A DNA stretch of 64,000 nt from Paraburkholderia sp. BL21I4N1 (GTDB lineage Bacteria; Pseudomonadota; Gammaproteobacteria; Burkholderiales; Burkholderiaceae), in the NCBI RefSeq assembly GCF_002973525.1, contig NZ_PVEN01000003.1, positions 310,001-374,000 of the forward strand, written 5' to 3'. This document shows positions 54,382 to 64,000 of the stretch, one piece after another (the first letter of the stretch is position 1; each line of letters opens with the position of its first letter). Made by a program: the position numbers and the translations under genes. The notes beneath the pieces were generated by a model that was not told the DNA's origin, did no database searches, and saw only the letters and a list, made by a program, of their open reading frames with translations.

Positions 54382-55461
54382 TTGTCTAAACCGTCGTCCA
54401 AAGTGGCCCGCGCCGCGTTACCCGGCGCGCGTTCCGAGCCTGACGCCCAGCCCTTGCGCGGCACGGCCGACGGCCTGTCCATTGCCGGCGTCGCCGAGCA
54501 GGCGGGCGTCTCGGTGGCCACGGTGTCGCGCGTGCTGAACGGTCACGAGAACGTGCGGCCCGCGACCCGCGACAGGGTTCTCGCCGCCATCGACGCAAGC
54601 GGTTATCGCGTCAACGAACTTGCGCGCAATCTGCGCACGGCCGAAAGCCGCCTGCTGTTGACGATGGTGCCCGACGTCGGCAATCCGTTTTACGCGGAGA
54701 TCGTGCGCGGCATCGACAGCGTGGCGCGTCAACACGGCTACTTCATGCTGCTGTGCGATACCGGCGCCGACCCGGGCCGCGAGCGCAGCTACTTCGATCT
54801 GCTGCGGCGGCGTCGCGCGGACGGCGCGATCTGCCTCGACCCGGCGACGATTCAGCAGGCGCTCGGCGAGGCAAGCAGCGCGCTGCCGTGGGTCGCGTGC
54901 TGCGAGTTCGATCCGGCGGTGGGCGTGCCGTACGTGGGCATCGACAATTACCGCGCGGCGGGCGACGCCGTGCGGCATCTGCTGTCGCGCGGCCACCGGC
55001 GCATCGGCCTGATCAACTCCGATGTCGACTATCTGTACGCGCGGCAGCGTCAGCAAGGCTATCTCGACGCGCTGACCGAGGCGGGCATCGCCCCCGACGA
55101 GCGCTGGTGCATGAACCTGAACAGCCTCGACTACGAAGCGGGCGCCTCCGCCGCGGCCACGCTGATGCTGCCGCCGCACGCGCCCAGCGCGATTTTCGCG
55201 GTGTCGGATACGCTCGCGATCGGCGTGATCCACGGTTTGCGCAGCGTCGGCAAGCGGGTGCCGGACGACGTCGCCGTGGTCGGCTTCGACGATATTTCGC
55301 TCGCCGCGCAGATCGACCCGCCGCTCACCACGATCGCGCAGCCCATGCGCGAGCTGGGCGAAACCGCCGCGCGTCTGTTGCTGGAACGGCTCGCCAATCC
55401 ATTGGCGAACGTGCCGGGTGTGCTGCTGCCGCACCGGCTCGTGATTCGCGGGAGCGCGTGA
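54382..55461 (+). CDS. LacI-family transcriptional regulator of sugar catabolism
   Basis: A 359-residue regulator. A 30-residue Ala/Ser-rich leader precedes the helix-turn-helix (LSIAGVAEQAGVSVATVSRVLNGH, split here across residues 32-55), then the hinge (NELARNLRTAES) and a periplasmic-binding-protein-like domain with MVPDVGNPFYAEIVRGI and VVGFDDISLAAQIDPPLTTI. The start is TTG at 54382; a GTG at 54403 is another option. Directly upstream is the operator at 54346-54367, and it is co-oriented with the transporter, separated by two bases. The effector is presumably the transported sugar or its phosphate. Confidence 0.92.
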   Translation: MSKPSSKVARAALPGARSEPDAQPLRGTADGLSIAGVAEQAGVSVATVSRVLNGHENVRPATRDRVLAAIDASGYRVNELARNLRTAESRLLLTMVPDVGNPFYAEIVRGIDSVARQHGYFMLLCDTGADPGRERSYFDLLRRRRADGAICLDPATIQQALGEASSALPWVACCEFDPAVGVPYVGIDNYRAAGDAVRHLLSRGHRRIGLINSDVDYLYARQRQQGYLDALTEAGIAPDERWCMNLNSLDYEAGASAAATLMLPPHAPSAIFAVSDTLAIGVIHGLRSVGKRVPDDVAVVGFDDISLAAQIDPPLTTIAQPMRELGETAARLLLERLANPLANVPGVLLPHRLVIRGSA

Positions 55462-55463
55462 CC

Positions 55464-56931
<1,468 letters not shown>

Positions 56932-56951
<20 letters not shown>

Positions 56952-57945
56952 AGCCGTGCAATCCGGCCGCGCGCTGCGCTTTGCGCATCGACTGTACGCG
57001 CTCGGGCCGCTCGCCGGGCTGATTCTGCTCTGCATGGTCGGCACGCTGCTCAACCGCGATTTCGCCACGCTCGACAACCTGATGAACGTGCTCACGCGCA
57101 CGTCGTTCATCGGCATCATCGCGGTCGGCATGACCTTCGTGATCATTTCAGGCGGTATCGATCTGTCGGTCGGATCCATGGCCGCGCTGATCGCCGGCAG
57201 CATGATCTGGCTGATGAATGCGCTTGCGGCGGGCGTCGGCGGACACACGCTTGCGCCTTTGCTGATTCTCACGCTCGGGATCGGGTTCGCGCTGGTGCTC
57301 GGTGGGCTGTTCGGCTGCGCGCACGGTTTGCTGATTACTAAAGGACGGATCGAACCGTTCATCGTGACGCTGGGCACGTTGGGGATTTTTCGCGCGGTGC
57401 TGACGTGGCTTGCCGACGGCGGCGCGTTGACGCTCGACAACTCGCTGTCCGATCTGTACGGCCCGGTCTATTACGCCAGTCTGTTCGGCGTGCCGGTGCC
57501 GATCTGGGTATTCCTCGTGGTGGCCGCAGGCGGTGCGCTGATTCTCAATCGCACCGCGTTCGGCCGTCACGTGCAGGCGATCGGATCCAACGAACAGGTT
57601 GCGCGCTATGCGGCGATTCGCGTCGACACCGTGAAGATCGTCACGTATGTGCTGCTCGGTATTTGCGTGGGCGTGGCGACCGTGCTCTATGTGCCGAGGC
57701 TCGGCTCGGCCACGCCGACTACCGGCTTGTTGTGGGAGCTCGAGGCGATCGCCTCGGTCGTGGTCGGCGGCACCGCGCTCAAGGGCGGCGAGGGACGCGT
57801 GATCGGTACGGTGATCGGCGCGATCCTGCTGTCGGTGATCGCCAATATTCTGAATCTCACCAGCATCATCAGCGTATATCTGAACGCGGCGGTGCAGGGC
57901 GTGGTGATTATCTTCGTCGCGTTCGTGCAGCGCGGACGAAGATAG
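56932..57945 (+). CDS. Sugar ABC transporter permease, RbsC type
   Basis: A 337-residue inner-membrane protein with eight to ten helices. The motif [17 protein letters not shown] and the C-terminal [21 protein letters not shown] are typical of ribose/xylose-type permeases. It forms the homodimeric channel with the ATPase encoded just upstream. Its 20-base overlap with that gene points to translational coupling. Confidence 0.93.
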
Positions 57946-58025
57946 CTTCAGCGTTTCACTTGGGCACGACGGCAGGTTCGAGAATCGGGGCGCACGAACG
58001 CCTTATCGACATTGGAGACACAACC

Positions 58026-58988
58026 ATGAAGCAAGTCATTCGAGCGGTCGGCGCCGGCGTGCTGGCGTTGGGGATACTGGGCACGGCGGGCATGGCGCGC
58101 GCCGACGACAAGGTCGTATTGGGCGTGGCGATTCCGACGGCCGATCACGGCTTTACGGGCGGCATTGTCTGGTGGGCCAACAAGGCGAAGACCGATCTGG
58201 AGAAAGCGCATCCCGATCTGAAGATTATCGTGAAGACCGCGGCCGGCTCGCCGGAACAGGCGAACCAGCTGCAGGATCTAGTGACGGTCAACAAGATCAA
58301 CGCGCTGGTGATCTTTCCGTTCGAATCGGCGTCGCTCACGCAGCCGGTCGCGCAGGTGAAAAAGAAAGGCGTGTACGTGACGGTGGTGGATCGCGGCCTG
58401 ACCGACACCAGTGCACAAGACGCGTACGTGGCCGGCGACAACACCGCGTTCGGCAAGATTCCCGCCGAATATCTGGCGAAAACGCTCGACGGTAAGGGCA
58501 ACATCGTCGCGCTGCGCGGCATTCCGACGACGCTCGACAACGAGCGCTGGACGGCGTTCACGAACGTGATCAAGAACTATCCGGAGATGAAGATACTCGA
58601 CGCGAAGTACGCGAACTGGAATCGCGACGACGCGTTCAAGGTGATGCAGGATTATCTGACGCGCTTCAAGCACATCGACGCCGTCTGGGCCGCCGACGAC
58701 GACATGGCGGTCGGCGTGCTGAAGGCGATCGAGCAGGCCAAGCGGACGGACATCAAGATCGTGTTCGGCGGCGCGGGCTCGAAGGGCATGGTGAAGAACG
58801 TGATGGACGGTGCGCCGATGATCAAGGCCGACGTGTCGTACTCGCCGAAATTCATCTACGACGCGATCAAGTTGACCGCCGAGGCGCGTCTGAAAGGCGA
58901 GAAGCTGCCGGCCACGACGATCATTCCGTCGGTGCTGATTACGAAAGAAAACGCGCAGCAGTTTTATTTTCCGGATTCGCCGTTCTGA
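58026..58988 (+). CDS. Periplasmic sugar-binding protein, RbsB type
   Basis: A 320-residue exported protein; signal peptide about residues 1-26 (ending ARA). The mature domain has the two-lobe Peripla_BP_4 layout: [56 protein letters not shown] and [18 protein letters not shown]. It would deliver a sugar to the permease. It is preceded by an 80-base gap. The ligand is not evident; ribose-, inositol- or allose-like compounds are all plausible. Confidence 0.93.
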   Translation: MKQVIRAVGAGVLALGILGTAGMARADDKVVLGVAIPTADHGFTGGIVWWANKAKTDLEKAHPDLKIIVKTAAGSPEQANQLQDLVTVNKINALVIFPFESASLTQPVAQVKKKGVYVTVVDRGLTDTSAQDAYVAGDNTAFGKIPAEYLAKTLDGKGNIVALRGIPTTLDNERWTAFTNVIKNYPEMKILDAKYANWNRDDAFKVMQDYLTRFKHIDAVWAADDDMAVGVLKAIEQAKRTDIKIVFGGAGSKGMVKNVMDGAPMIKADVSYSPKFIYDAIKLTAEARLKGEKLPATTIIPSVLITKENAQQFYFPDSPF

Positions 58989-59134
58989 ATCCGCGCCGAG
59001 TTTGGCGTGATGGCTTTGTGATGTTGGCCTGAGTATTCGAAGCGCGTTGGCCGGTTTTGCTTTCCACTGCCGCTGCTGTTGCTGTTGCTTCGGCTAAAGC
59101 ACGGCTAGCGCGTTTTCGTTCGAGGAACCGTACG

Positions 59135-60184
59135 ATGAAAACCATCAAAGGGCCGGCGATCTTTCTCGCCCAGTTCATGGGCGACGAGGTGCCGTTCGAC
59201 AATCTCGCGCACCTCGCGGAGTGGGCGGCGGGTCTCGGCTTTAAAGGCATACAGGTGCCGTGCGACCCACGTCTGATCGATCTCGAACAGGCCGCGGCGA
59301 GCCAGAGCTATTGCGATGCGTTGCGCGAAACCGCGGAGAATGCGGGCGTGACGATCACCGAATTGTCGACGCATCTGCAAGGGCAACTGGTTGCGGTGCA
59401 TCCGGCGTACGACGCGTTGTTCGACGGGTTTGCCGCGCCGCAGGTGCGAGGCGATCCAGCGGCGCGCACGCAGTGGGCGATCGGGCAGTTGAAGCTCGCC
59501 GCGCAAGCTTCACGGCGTTTGGGCTTGAGCACGCATGTGTCGTTTTCCGGCGCCTTGGCGTGGCCGTATCTGTACCCGTGGCCGCAACGTCCGGCGGGTC
59601 TGGTCGAAACCGCGTTCGATGAACTCGCGCGCCGCTGGACGCCCATTCTCGATGCGTTCGACGCCGCCGGTGTCGACGTCTGCTACGAATTGCATCCTGG
59701 TGAAGATCTGCACGACGGCGTGACCTTCGAGCGCTTTCTCGATGCGGTGAAACAGCATGCGCGGGCCCATATTCTTTATGACCCGAGTCATTTCATGTTG
59801 CAGCAGCTCGACTATCTGGCGTTTATCGACATCTATCACGAGCGCATTAAAGCGTTCCATGTGAAGGATGCGGAGTTTCGACCGAACGGCAAACAAGGCG
59901 TGTACGGCGGGTATAGCGGTTGGGTCGAACGCGCGGGGCGCTTCAGGTCGCTCGGCGACGGGCAGATCGATTTCGGCGCGATCTTCTCGAAGATGGCGCA
60001 ATACGATTTTTCCGGCTGGGCGGTGCTGGAATGGGAATGTGCATTGAAGCATCCGCATGATGGCGCGCGTGAAGGCGCGGAGTTTATCCGGCGGCACATC
60101 ATTCGTGTGGCGGAGCGTGCTTTTGACGATTTCGCGGAGAGTGGCGTGGATGCGGCGCAGTTGAAACGCGTGCTGGGTATCTGA
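59135..60184 (+). CDS. Sugar phosphate isomerase/epimerase (xylose isomerase-like TIM barrel)
   Basis: A 349-residue AP-endonuclease-2-fold protein. Metal-site residues expected in this fold can be seen in YELHPGEDLH, ILYDPSHFML and FHVKDAEF, and a late LEWECALKHP. GAGGA lies about eight bases before the ATG. It is co-oriented with and 146 bases after the binding protein and is followed 14 bases later by a Gfo/Idh-type dehydrogenase; together they likely oxidise and isomerise the imported sugar. Substrate unknown. Confidence 0.9.
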   Translation: MKTIKGPAIFLAQFMGDEVPFDNLAHLAEWAAGLGFKGIQVPCDPRLIDLEQAAASQSYCDALRETAENAGVTITELSTHLQGQLVAVHPAYDALFDGFAAPQVRGDPAARTQWAIGQLKLAAQASRRLGLSTHVSFSGALAWPYLYPWPQRPAGLVETAFDELARRWTPILDAFDAAGVDVCYELHPGEDLHDGVTFERFLDAVKQHARAHILYDPSHFMLQQLDYLAFIDIYHERIKAFHVKDAEFRPNGKQGVYGGYSGWVERAGRFRSLGDGQIDFGAIFSKMAQYDFSGWAVLEWECALKHPHDGAREGAEFIRRHIIRVAERAFDDFAESGVDAAQLKRVLGI

Positions 60185-60198
60185 CAGGGATCAAATCA

Positions 60199-61350
60199 AT
60201 GGCGCAAAGAAGGCTCAGGTTGGGTATGGTCGGCGGCGGGCAGGGCGCGTTTATCGGCGCGGTGCATCGGATCGCGGCGCGGCTCGACGATCGCTTCGAA
60301 TTGGTGGCGGGCGCGTTGTCGTCCGATCCGCAGCGTGCGCAAGCTAGTGCCGCCGAGGCGGGTATCGCGCGGAGCTACGCCGACTGGCGCGAGATGGCGG
60401 GCGCGGAAGCCGCCCGAGAGGACGGTATCGACGCGGTGGCGATCGTCACGCCGAATCATCTGCATGCGCCGGTCGCGACGGCGTTTCTCGAAGCGGGCAT
60501 CCACGTGGTGTGCGACAAACCGTTGGCGATTTCGCTGGCGGAAGGCGAGGCGCTTGCCAAACTCACGCGCGAGAAGAACAGGCTTTTCGCGCTGACGCAC
60601 ACGTATTCCGGTTATCCGATGGTGCGTTACGCGCGCGAGCTGATCGACTCAGGCGAACTCGGCGACCTGCGCGTGGTGCAAGTGGAATACGCGCAAGACT
60701 GGCTGGCGGAACCGATCGAAAGAAGCGGCACGAACAAGCAGGCCGGCTGGCGCACGGACCCTGCGTTAGCGGGGCCGGCAGGCTGCCTCGGCGATATCGG
60801 CACGCACGCCTATCAGCTGGTCGCCTTCGTTACGGGTGTGACGCCGTCGGCGCTCGCGGCGGAGGTGCATACCTTCGTGCCGGGGCGTCGCATCGACGAT
60901 CATGTGCAGGCCATGCTGCGCTATGCGAACGGCGCGCGCGGCATGTTGTGGGCGAGTCAGGTGGCGAGCGGCGCGGAGAACGCGTTGCGTCTGCGGGTGT
61001 ACGGAACGAAGGCGAATGTGGCCTTCGATCAGGAACAGCCGAATGAATTGGTGTTCACGCCGTTGGGTGGTTCGGCGGAACGTCTGACGCGAGGACGGGT
61101 GAAAAGCGCGATCGCGGCGCATGCGACGCGCGTGCCGGCGGGGCACCCTGAAGGCTATCTGGAAGCGTTTGCGCAGTTGTATAAAGACGCGGCGTTGCAG
61201 ATCGAAGCGTTGGACGCGGGTCGCGCGCCGCCGGCGGAAAGCCTGTTATTGACTACCGTGGAAGACGGTGTGGCGGGGCTGCGCTTTATCGAGGCGATGC
61301 TCGCGAGCAGCGCGGCGGATGGGCAGTGGCGGGCGATTGGGGGCGCCTGA
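60199..61350 (+). CDS. Gfo/Idh/MocA-family NAD(P)-dependent oxidoreductase
   Basis: A 383-residue two-domain dehydrogenase. The Rossmann domain reads [19 protein letters not shown]; the CDKPLAISL motif near residue 100 holds the conserved Lys, and GGCL-like [14 protein letters not shown] holds the catalytic Asp/His pair. Members oxidise myo-inositol, glucose-type or related sugars. As last gene of the operon it may provide the first catabolic step. No inositol-specific iol genes are present, so the substrate remains open. Confidence 0.92.
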   Translation: MAQRRLRLGMVGGGQGAFIGAVHRIAARLDDRFELVAGALSSDPQRAQASAAEAGIARSYADWREMAGAEAAREDGIDAVAIVTPNHLHAPVATAFLEAGIHVVCDKPLAISLAEGEALAKLTREKNRLFALTHTYSGYPMVRYARELIDSGELGDLRVVQVEYAQDWLAEPIERSGTNKQAGWRTDPALAGPAGCLGDIGTHAYQLVAFVTGVTPSALAAEVHTFVPGRRIDDHVQAMLRYANGARGMLWASQVASGAENALRLRVYGTKANVAFDQEQPNELVFTPLGGSAERLTRGRVKSAIAAHATRVPAGHPEGYLEAFAQLYKDAALQIEALDAGRAPPAESLLLTTVEDGVAGLRFIEAMLASSAADGQWRAIGGA

Positions 61351-61402
61351 AGGCGCTTGCAATAACCTGAATGAAAGAGCGCCCGAGCGATCCCCGCGCC
61401 GC

Positions 61403-61663
61403 TCAACCGCCCTTGCTTTTCTTGATCTGCTCTTCGAACGCGATGTCGAGCTTGCTCGCTTTACGCGGTTTCGGCGGACCGTACGCGTCGACGAATTTGA
61501 CGAAGTCGTCGAGCGTGAGCGGATCGGAGACTTTTTTATCCGCTCCGCTCGACTTGTCGACCAGATAGAACAAGCCGCCGGACAGGCTGATCGCGGCGAA
61601 CTGCGGATTGCCGCTGCGCGTTTTCAGCCGCTCGACAGCGTGGATGGCTCGGGTAGTACGCAT
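61403..61663 (-). CDS. Small cytoplasmic protein of unknown function
   Basis: An 86-residue, Lys-rich protein without signal or membrane segment, ending EEQIKKSKGG. Its middle (FAAISLSGGLFYLVDKSSG) looks like a small beta-rich core. I do not recognise the family; the coding pattern is regular and it stands convergent to the sugar operon, 52 bases from the oxidoreductase stop. No clear ribosome site precedes the ATG, so it is less certain than its neighbours. Confidence 0.6.
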   Translation of the reverse strand: MRTTRAIHAVERLKTRSGNPQFAAISLSGGLFYLVDKSSGADKKVSDPLTLDDFVKFVDAYGPPKPRKASKLDIAFEEQIKKSKGG

Positions 61664-61748
61664 GGTGGAGGACTGCGGGTGGGGGAAAGACCGCTACTTT
61701 AACAATTTCACCGAAGCGGCGCGCCTATCCCGCCAGTCCCCAAGCCGC

Positions 61749-64000
61749 TCACTGCGGCTTGCGCGACCATTTCCGCCGCAGCCAACTCCCCCAATCCTCC
61801 AGCACCGTATAAACCACCGGCACCACCACCAGCGTCAGAATCGACGACGTAATCACCCCGCCAATCACCGTCTGTCCCAACGGCCCGCGCTGCTCGCCGC
61901 CTTCGCCAAGCGCCGCGGCCAACGGCAACATGCCGAATATCATCGCCAGCGTGGTCATCAGAATCGGCCGCAGCCGCACCCGCGCCGCTTCGAGCAAGGC
62001 CTCGCGACGCTCCATTTTCCGCCCTTTCCCGGACGCATCGAGCAGCGTGCCGCGCCGCGCCTGATTCGCGAAGTCCACCAGCAGAATCGCGTTCTTCGTC
62101 ACGAGCCCCATCAGCATCACGAAGCCGATGATCGAGAACATGTTTAACGTGCTGCCGAACAGCAACAGCGCGACCAGCACGCCGATCAGCGTCAGCGGCA
62201 GCGATGCCATGATCGCGAGCGGTTGCGCGAAGCTCGCGAACTGCGACGCCAGAATCATGTAGATGAAAATCACCGCCAGCGCCAACGCCTCCACCGCGTA
62301 GATGAACGACTCGTTCATGCTCTTGGTCGAGCCTTCGAAGCGGTAGTGATAGCCCGCCGGCAGATGCATTGCGTCGAGCGTTTTCGCGACGTCGGCGGCA
62401 ACTTCGCCGGGCGAGCGGCCGTTCACGTTCGCCGATAACTCCACCTCGCGTTGCAGATCGCGCCGGTTCAGCACGTCGGGACCGGTCGTCGTGACGATGT
62501 CCGCGATCTGCCGCAGCGGCACCAGCACCGGCGCGCCGTTTGCATCGGTGCGATTGGTGGCGATCATCAGCCGCGCGAGATCGTCGACGTCCTGGCGCTG
62601 CTCGCGCGGCAACCGTACGCTGACGTCGTAGTCCTGGTCGTCGGGCGCGCGCCAGGTGCTGATCGCGTCGCCGGAGAGCAGCGGCCGCAGCGCCGTGCCG
62701 ATATCCGCGACGCCGACCCCGAGGTCGGACGCCAGTTCACGCTTCACGTTGATTGCGACGATCGGCTTGTCCGCCTTCAGGCTCGAATCCAGATCGACGA
62801 GCCCCGGAATCTTTGCCATGCGTGCCTGAGCCACGTCGGCGAGGCGTCGGAGTTCGTCGATGTTGTCGCCCTGCAAGCTCAACTGAATGGCCTTGGTGCT
62901 GCCCGCGCCGTCCGACATGCCGATCTCGGTCACCGAGACACCCGCCACCGACACCAGCCGCGCGCGAAACGCATCGTTCAGTTCGACCATGCCGCGCGTG
63001 CGGTCGCGCCGGTCTTTCAGGCGCACGGTAATGAGCGCGGTGTTCTTGCCTTGCGTGTTGCCCGAGTTGACCGTTGCATACGTGAAGCGCACCTCGGGGT
63101 AGGTCGCGAGAATCGCCTGCACCTGTTTGACTTTCTCCGACGTGGCTTCGAGCGACGTTCCCACCGGCGTATTCAAACCGATCTGCGTTTCGGAGAAGTC
63201 CGCGTTCGGCACGAACTCGGTGCCGACGAACGGCACCAGAAACAGGCTGCCGAAAAACGTCACCGCCGCGACGACCAGGGTGATCGCGCGATGCTTAAGC
63301 GACCACCCGAGCAGCCGCTGATAAAACGTCGTGAGCCGGTCGATCTGCGTGTCGAACAGATGCAGCGAACGCTGGATCAAACGGCCATAGCGGTAGCCCT
63401 TGCGCCCGGTATCCGCGTCGTGCAGATCGGGATCCGGCCAGATCGACGACAGCATCGGATCGAGCGTGAACGACACGAACATCGAGATCAGTACGGCGGC
63501 GGCGACCGTAATGCCGAACTGATGAAAGAAGCGGCCGATGATGCCGCCCATGAAGCCCACCGGCAGAAACACCGCGACGATCGAGAAGGTGGTGGCCAGT
63601 ACGGCCAAGGCAATTTCCTTGGTGCCGTCGAGCGCGGCCGTGCGATGGTCCGCGCCGAGCTGCACATGCCGCACGATGTTCTCGCGCACAACGATCGCGT
63701 CGTCGATCAGCAAGCCGACGCACAGCGACAGCGCCATCAGCGTAATCACGTTGATCGTGAAGCCGCACGCGTACATCACCGCGAATGTGCCGATCAGCGC
63801 GATGGGTAGCGTGAGGCCGGTGATTACCGTGCTGCGCCACGAGCCGAGAAAGAGAAACACGATCAGCACCGTGAGCAACGCGCCTTCGAGCAGGGTGCGT
63901 TTCACTTCGTTGACGCTGTCTTCGATCTCGATCGACGAGTCGTCGGTGACATCGAGCTTGACGCCGGGCGGCAGCAGCGGCTGCAAACGCGCGACTTCGG
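61749..64000 (-). CDS. RND-family efflux pump inner-membrane transporter (partial, N-terminus outside window)
   Basis: At least 750 residues of an AcrB/HAE1-type proton-driven transporter. The frame runs through the right edge of the window (reading EVARLQPLLPPG before 63986), so the N-terminal about 300 residues are missing. Visible are transmembrane helix motifs SLCVGLLIDDAIVVRENI (motif D with the proton-relay Asp pair), LPVGFMGGIIGRFFHQF, and in the second half MLMGLVTKNAILLVDFANQ. The C-terminus is complete. Partners such as a membrane fusion protein would lie beyond the window; the sequence seems closer to multidrug than metal pumps, which is a judgement. Confidence 0.93.
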   Translation of the reverse strand, partial: EVARLQPLLPPGVKLDVTDDSSIEIEDSVNEVKRTLLEGALLTVLIVFLFLGSWRSTVITGLTLPIALIGTFAVMYACGFTINVITLMALSLCVGLLIDDAIVVRENIVRHVQLGADHRTAALDGTKEIALAVLATTFSIVAVFLPVGFMGGIIGRFFHQFGITVAAAVLISMFVSFTLDPMLSSIWPDPDLHDADTGRKGYRYGRLIQRSLHLFDTQIDRLTTFYQRLLGWSLKHRAITLVVAAVTFFGSLFLVPFVGTEFVPNADFSETQIGLNTPVGTSLEATSEKVKQVQAILATYPEVRFTYATVNSGNTQGKNTALITVRLKDRRDRTRGMVELNDAFRARLVSVAGVSVTEIGMSDGAGSTKAIQLSLQGDNIDELRRLADVAQARMAKIPGLVDLDSSLKADKPIVAINVKRELASDLGVGVADIGTALRPLLSGDAISTWRAPDDQDYDVSVRLPREQRQDVDDLARLMIATNRTDANGAPVLVPLRQIADIVTTTGPDVLNRRDLQREVELSANVNGRSPGEVAADVAKTLDAMHLPAGYHYRFEGSTKSMNESFIYAVEALALAVIFIYMILASQFASFAQPLAIMASLPLTLIGVLVALLLFGSTLNMFSIIGFVMLMGLVTKNAILLVDFANQARRGTLLDASGKGRKMERREALLEAARVRLRPILMTTLAMIFGMLPLAAALGEGGEQRGPLGQTVIGGVITSSILTLVVVPVVYTVLEDWGSWLRRKWSRKPQ

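Overview
The window reads as a chromosomal segment of a Burkholderiales bacterium, most likely Paraburkholderia. The evidence is high GC with long antisense shadow frames, Burkholderia-type protein sequences throughout, a Burkholderia-type inner-core LPS operon with a Kdo hydroxylase gene between waaC and waaA, a urt-ure urea block, and a DUF2844/DUF3443 pair. Species cannot be fixed from the sequence alone. I see no rRNA, tRNA, CRISPR array, insertion sequence or prophage.

Region 1 (about 0.2-32.7 kb) is a large surface-polysaccharide locus. A tightly overlapping leftward operon (16365 down to 192) holds rfbF-rfbG-rfbH (CDP-4-keto-3,6-dideoxyglucose synthesis), a gtrA/gtrB-like pair, a sugar-nucleotide reductase, a nucleotide-sugar dehydrogenase, an extended-SDR epimerase, a LegC-type aminotransferase, a NeuC/LegG-type hydrolysing 2-epimerase, a NeuD/LegH-type acetyltransferase, an acetolactate-synthase-like TPP enzyme, a NeuB/LegI-type synthase and a GT-C-like membrane protein. 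A non-coding stretch of about 0.8 kb separates it from a rightward WbpV/WbpL/WbpM-type block (17143-21891) for starting O-antigen on a 6-deoxy-HexNAc. Facing that block are an O-antigen ligase/polymerase and a second WecA-like initiating transferase. Beyond an embedded chemoreceptor gene lie galE, two glycosyltransferases and a Wzx-like flippase, then a phosphomannomutase/phosphoglucomutase.

Region 2 (32.9-36.2 kb) is inner-core LPS: waaC, a Kdo 3-hydroxylase and waaA. Region 3 (36.3-48.8 kb, leftward) is nitrogen scavenging: urtABCDE (urea ABC uptake), then ureD, an orphan amino-acid-type binding protein, and ureABCEFG. I find two sigma-54 type -24/-12 promoters, each with NtrC-like sites 65-110 bp upstream, before urtA and before the orphan binding protein. 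A Burkholderia-type intergenic repeat sits between ureD and that gene.

Region 4 (49.2-54.1 kb, leftward) has a proline-threonine-stalked lipoprotein of DUF3443 type with two aspartic-protease-like D-[TS]-G motifs, its DUF2844 partner, and a pcm / rhodanese / TolC-type outer-membrane gene set. Region 5 (54.3-61.4 kb, rightward) is a carbohydrate catabolic operon: a LacI regulator with a perfect palindromic operator 14 bp before its start codon, an RbsA/RbsC/RbsB-like ABC transporter, a TIM-barrel isomerase and a Gfo/Idh/MocA dehydrogenase. The window ends inside an RND efflux pump gene read leftward.

Most notable points: the mixed polysaccharide operon combining nonulosonate-type, 3,6-dideoxyhexose-type and TPP-carboligase genes but lacking a CMP-sugar synthetase and a DdhD-type reductase; the paired sigma-54/NtrC architecture; and the pepsin-like lipoprotein on a 111-residue Pro-Thr stalk encoded by a hexanucleotide microsatellite.
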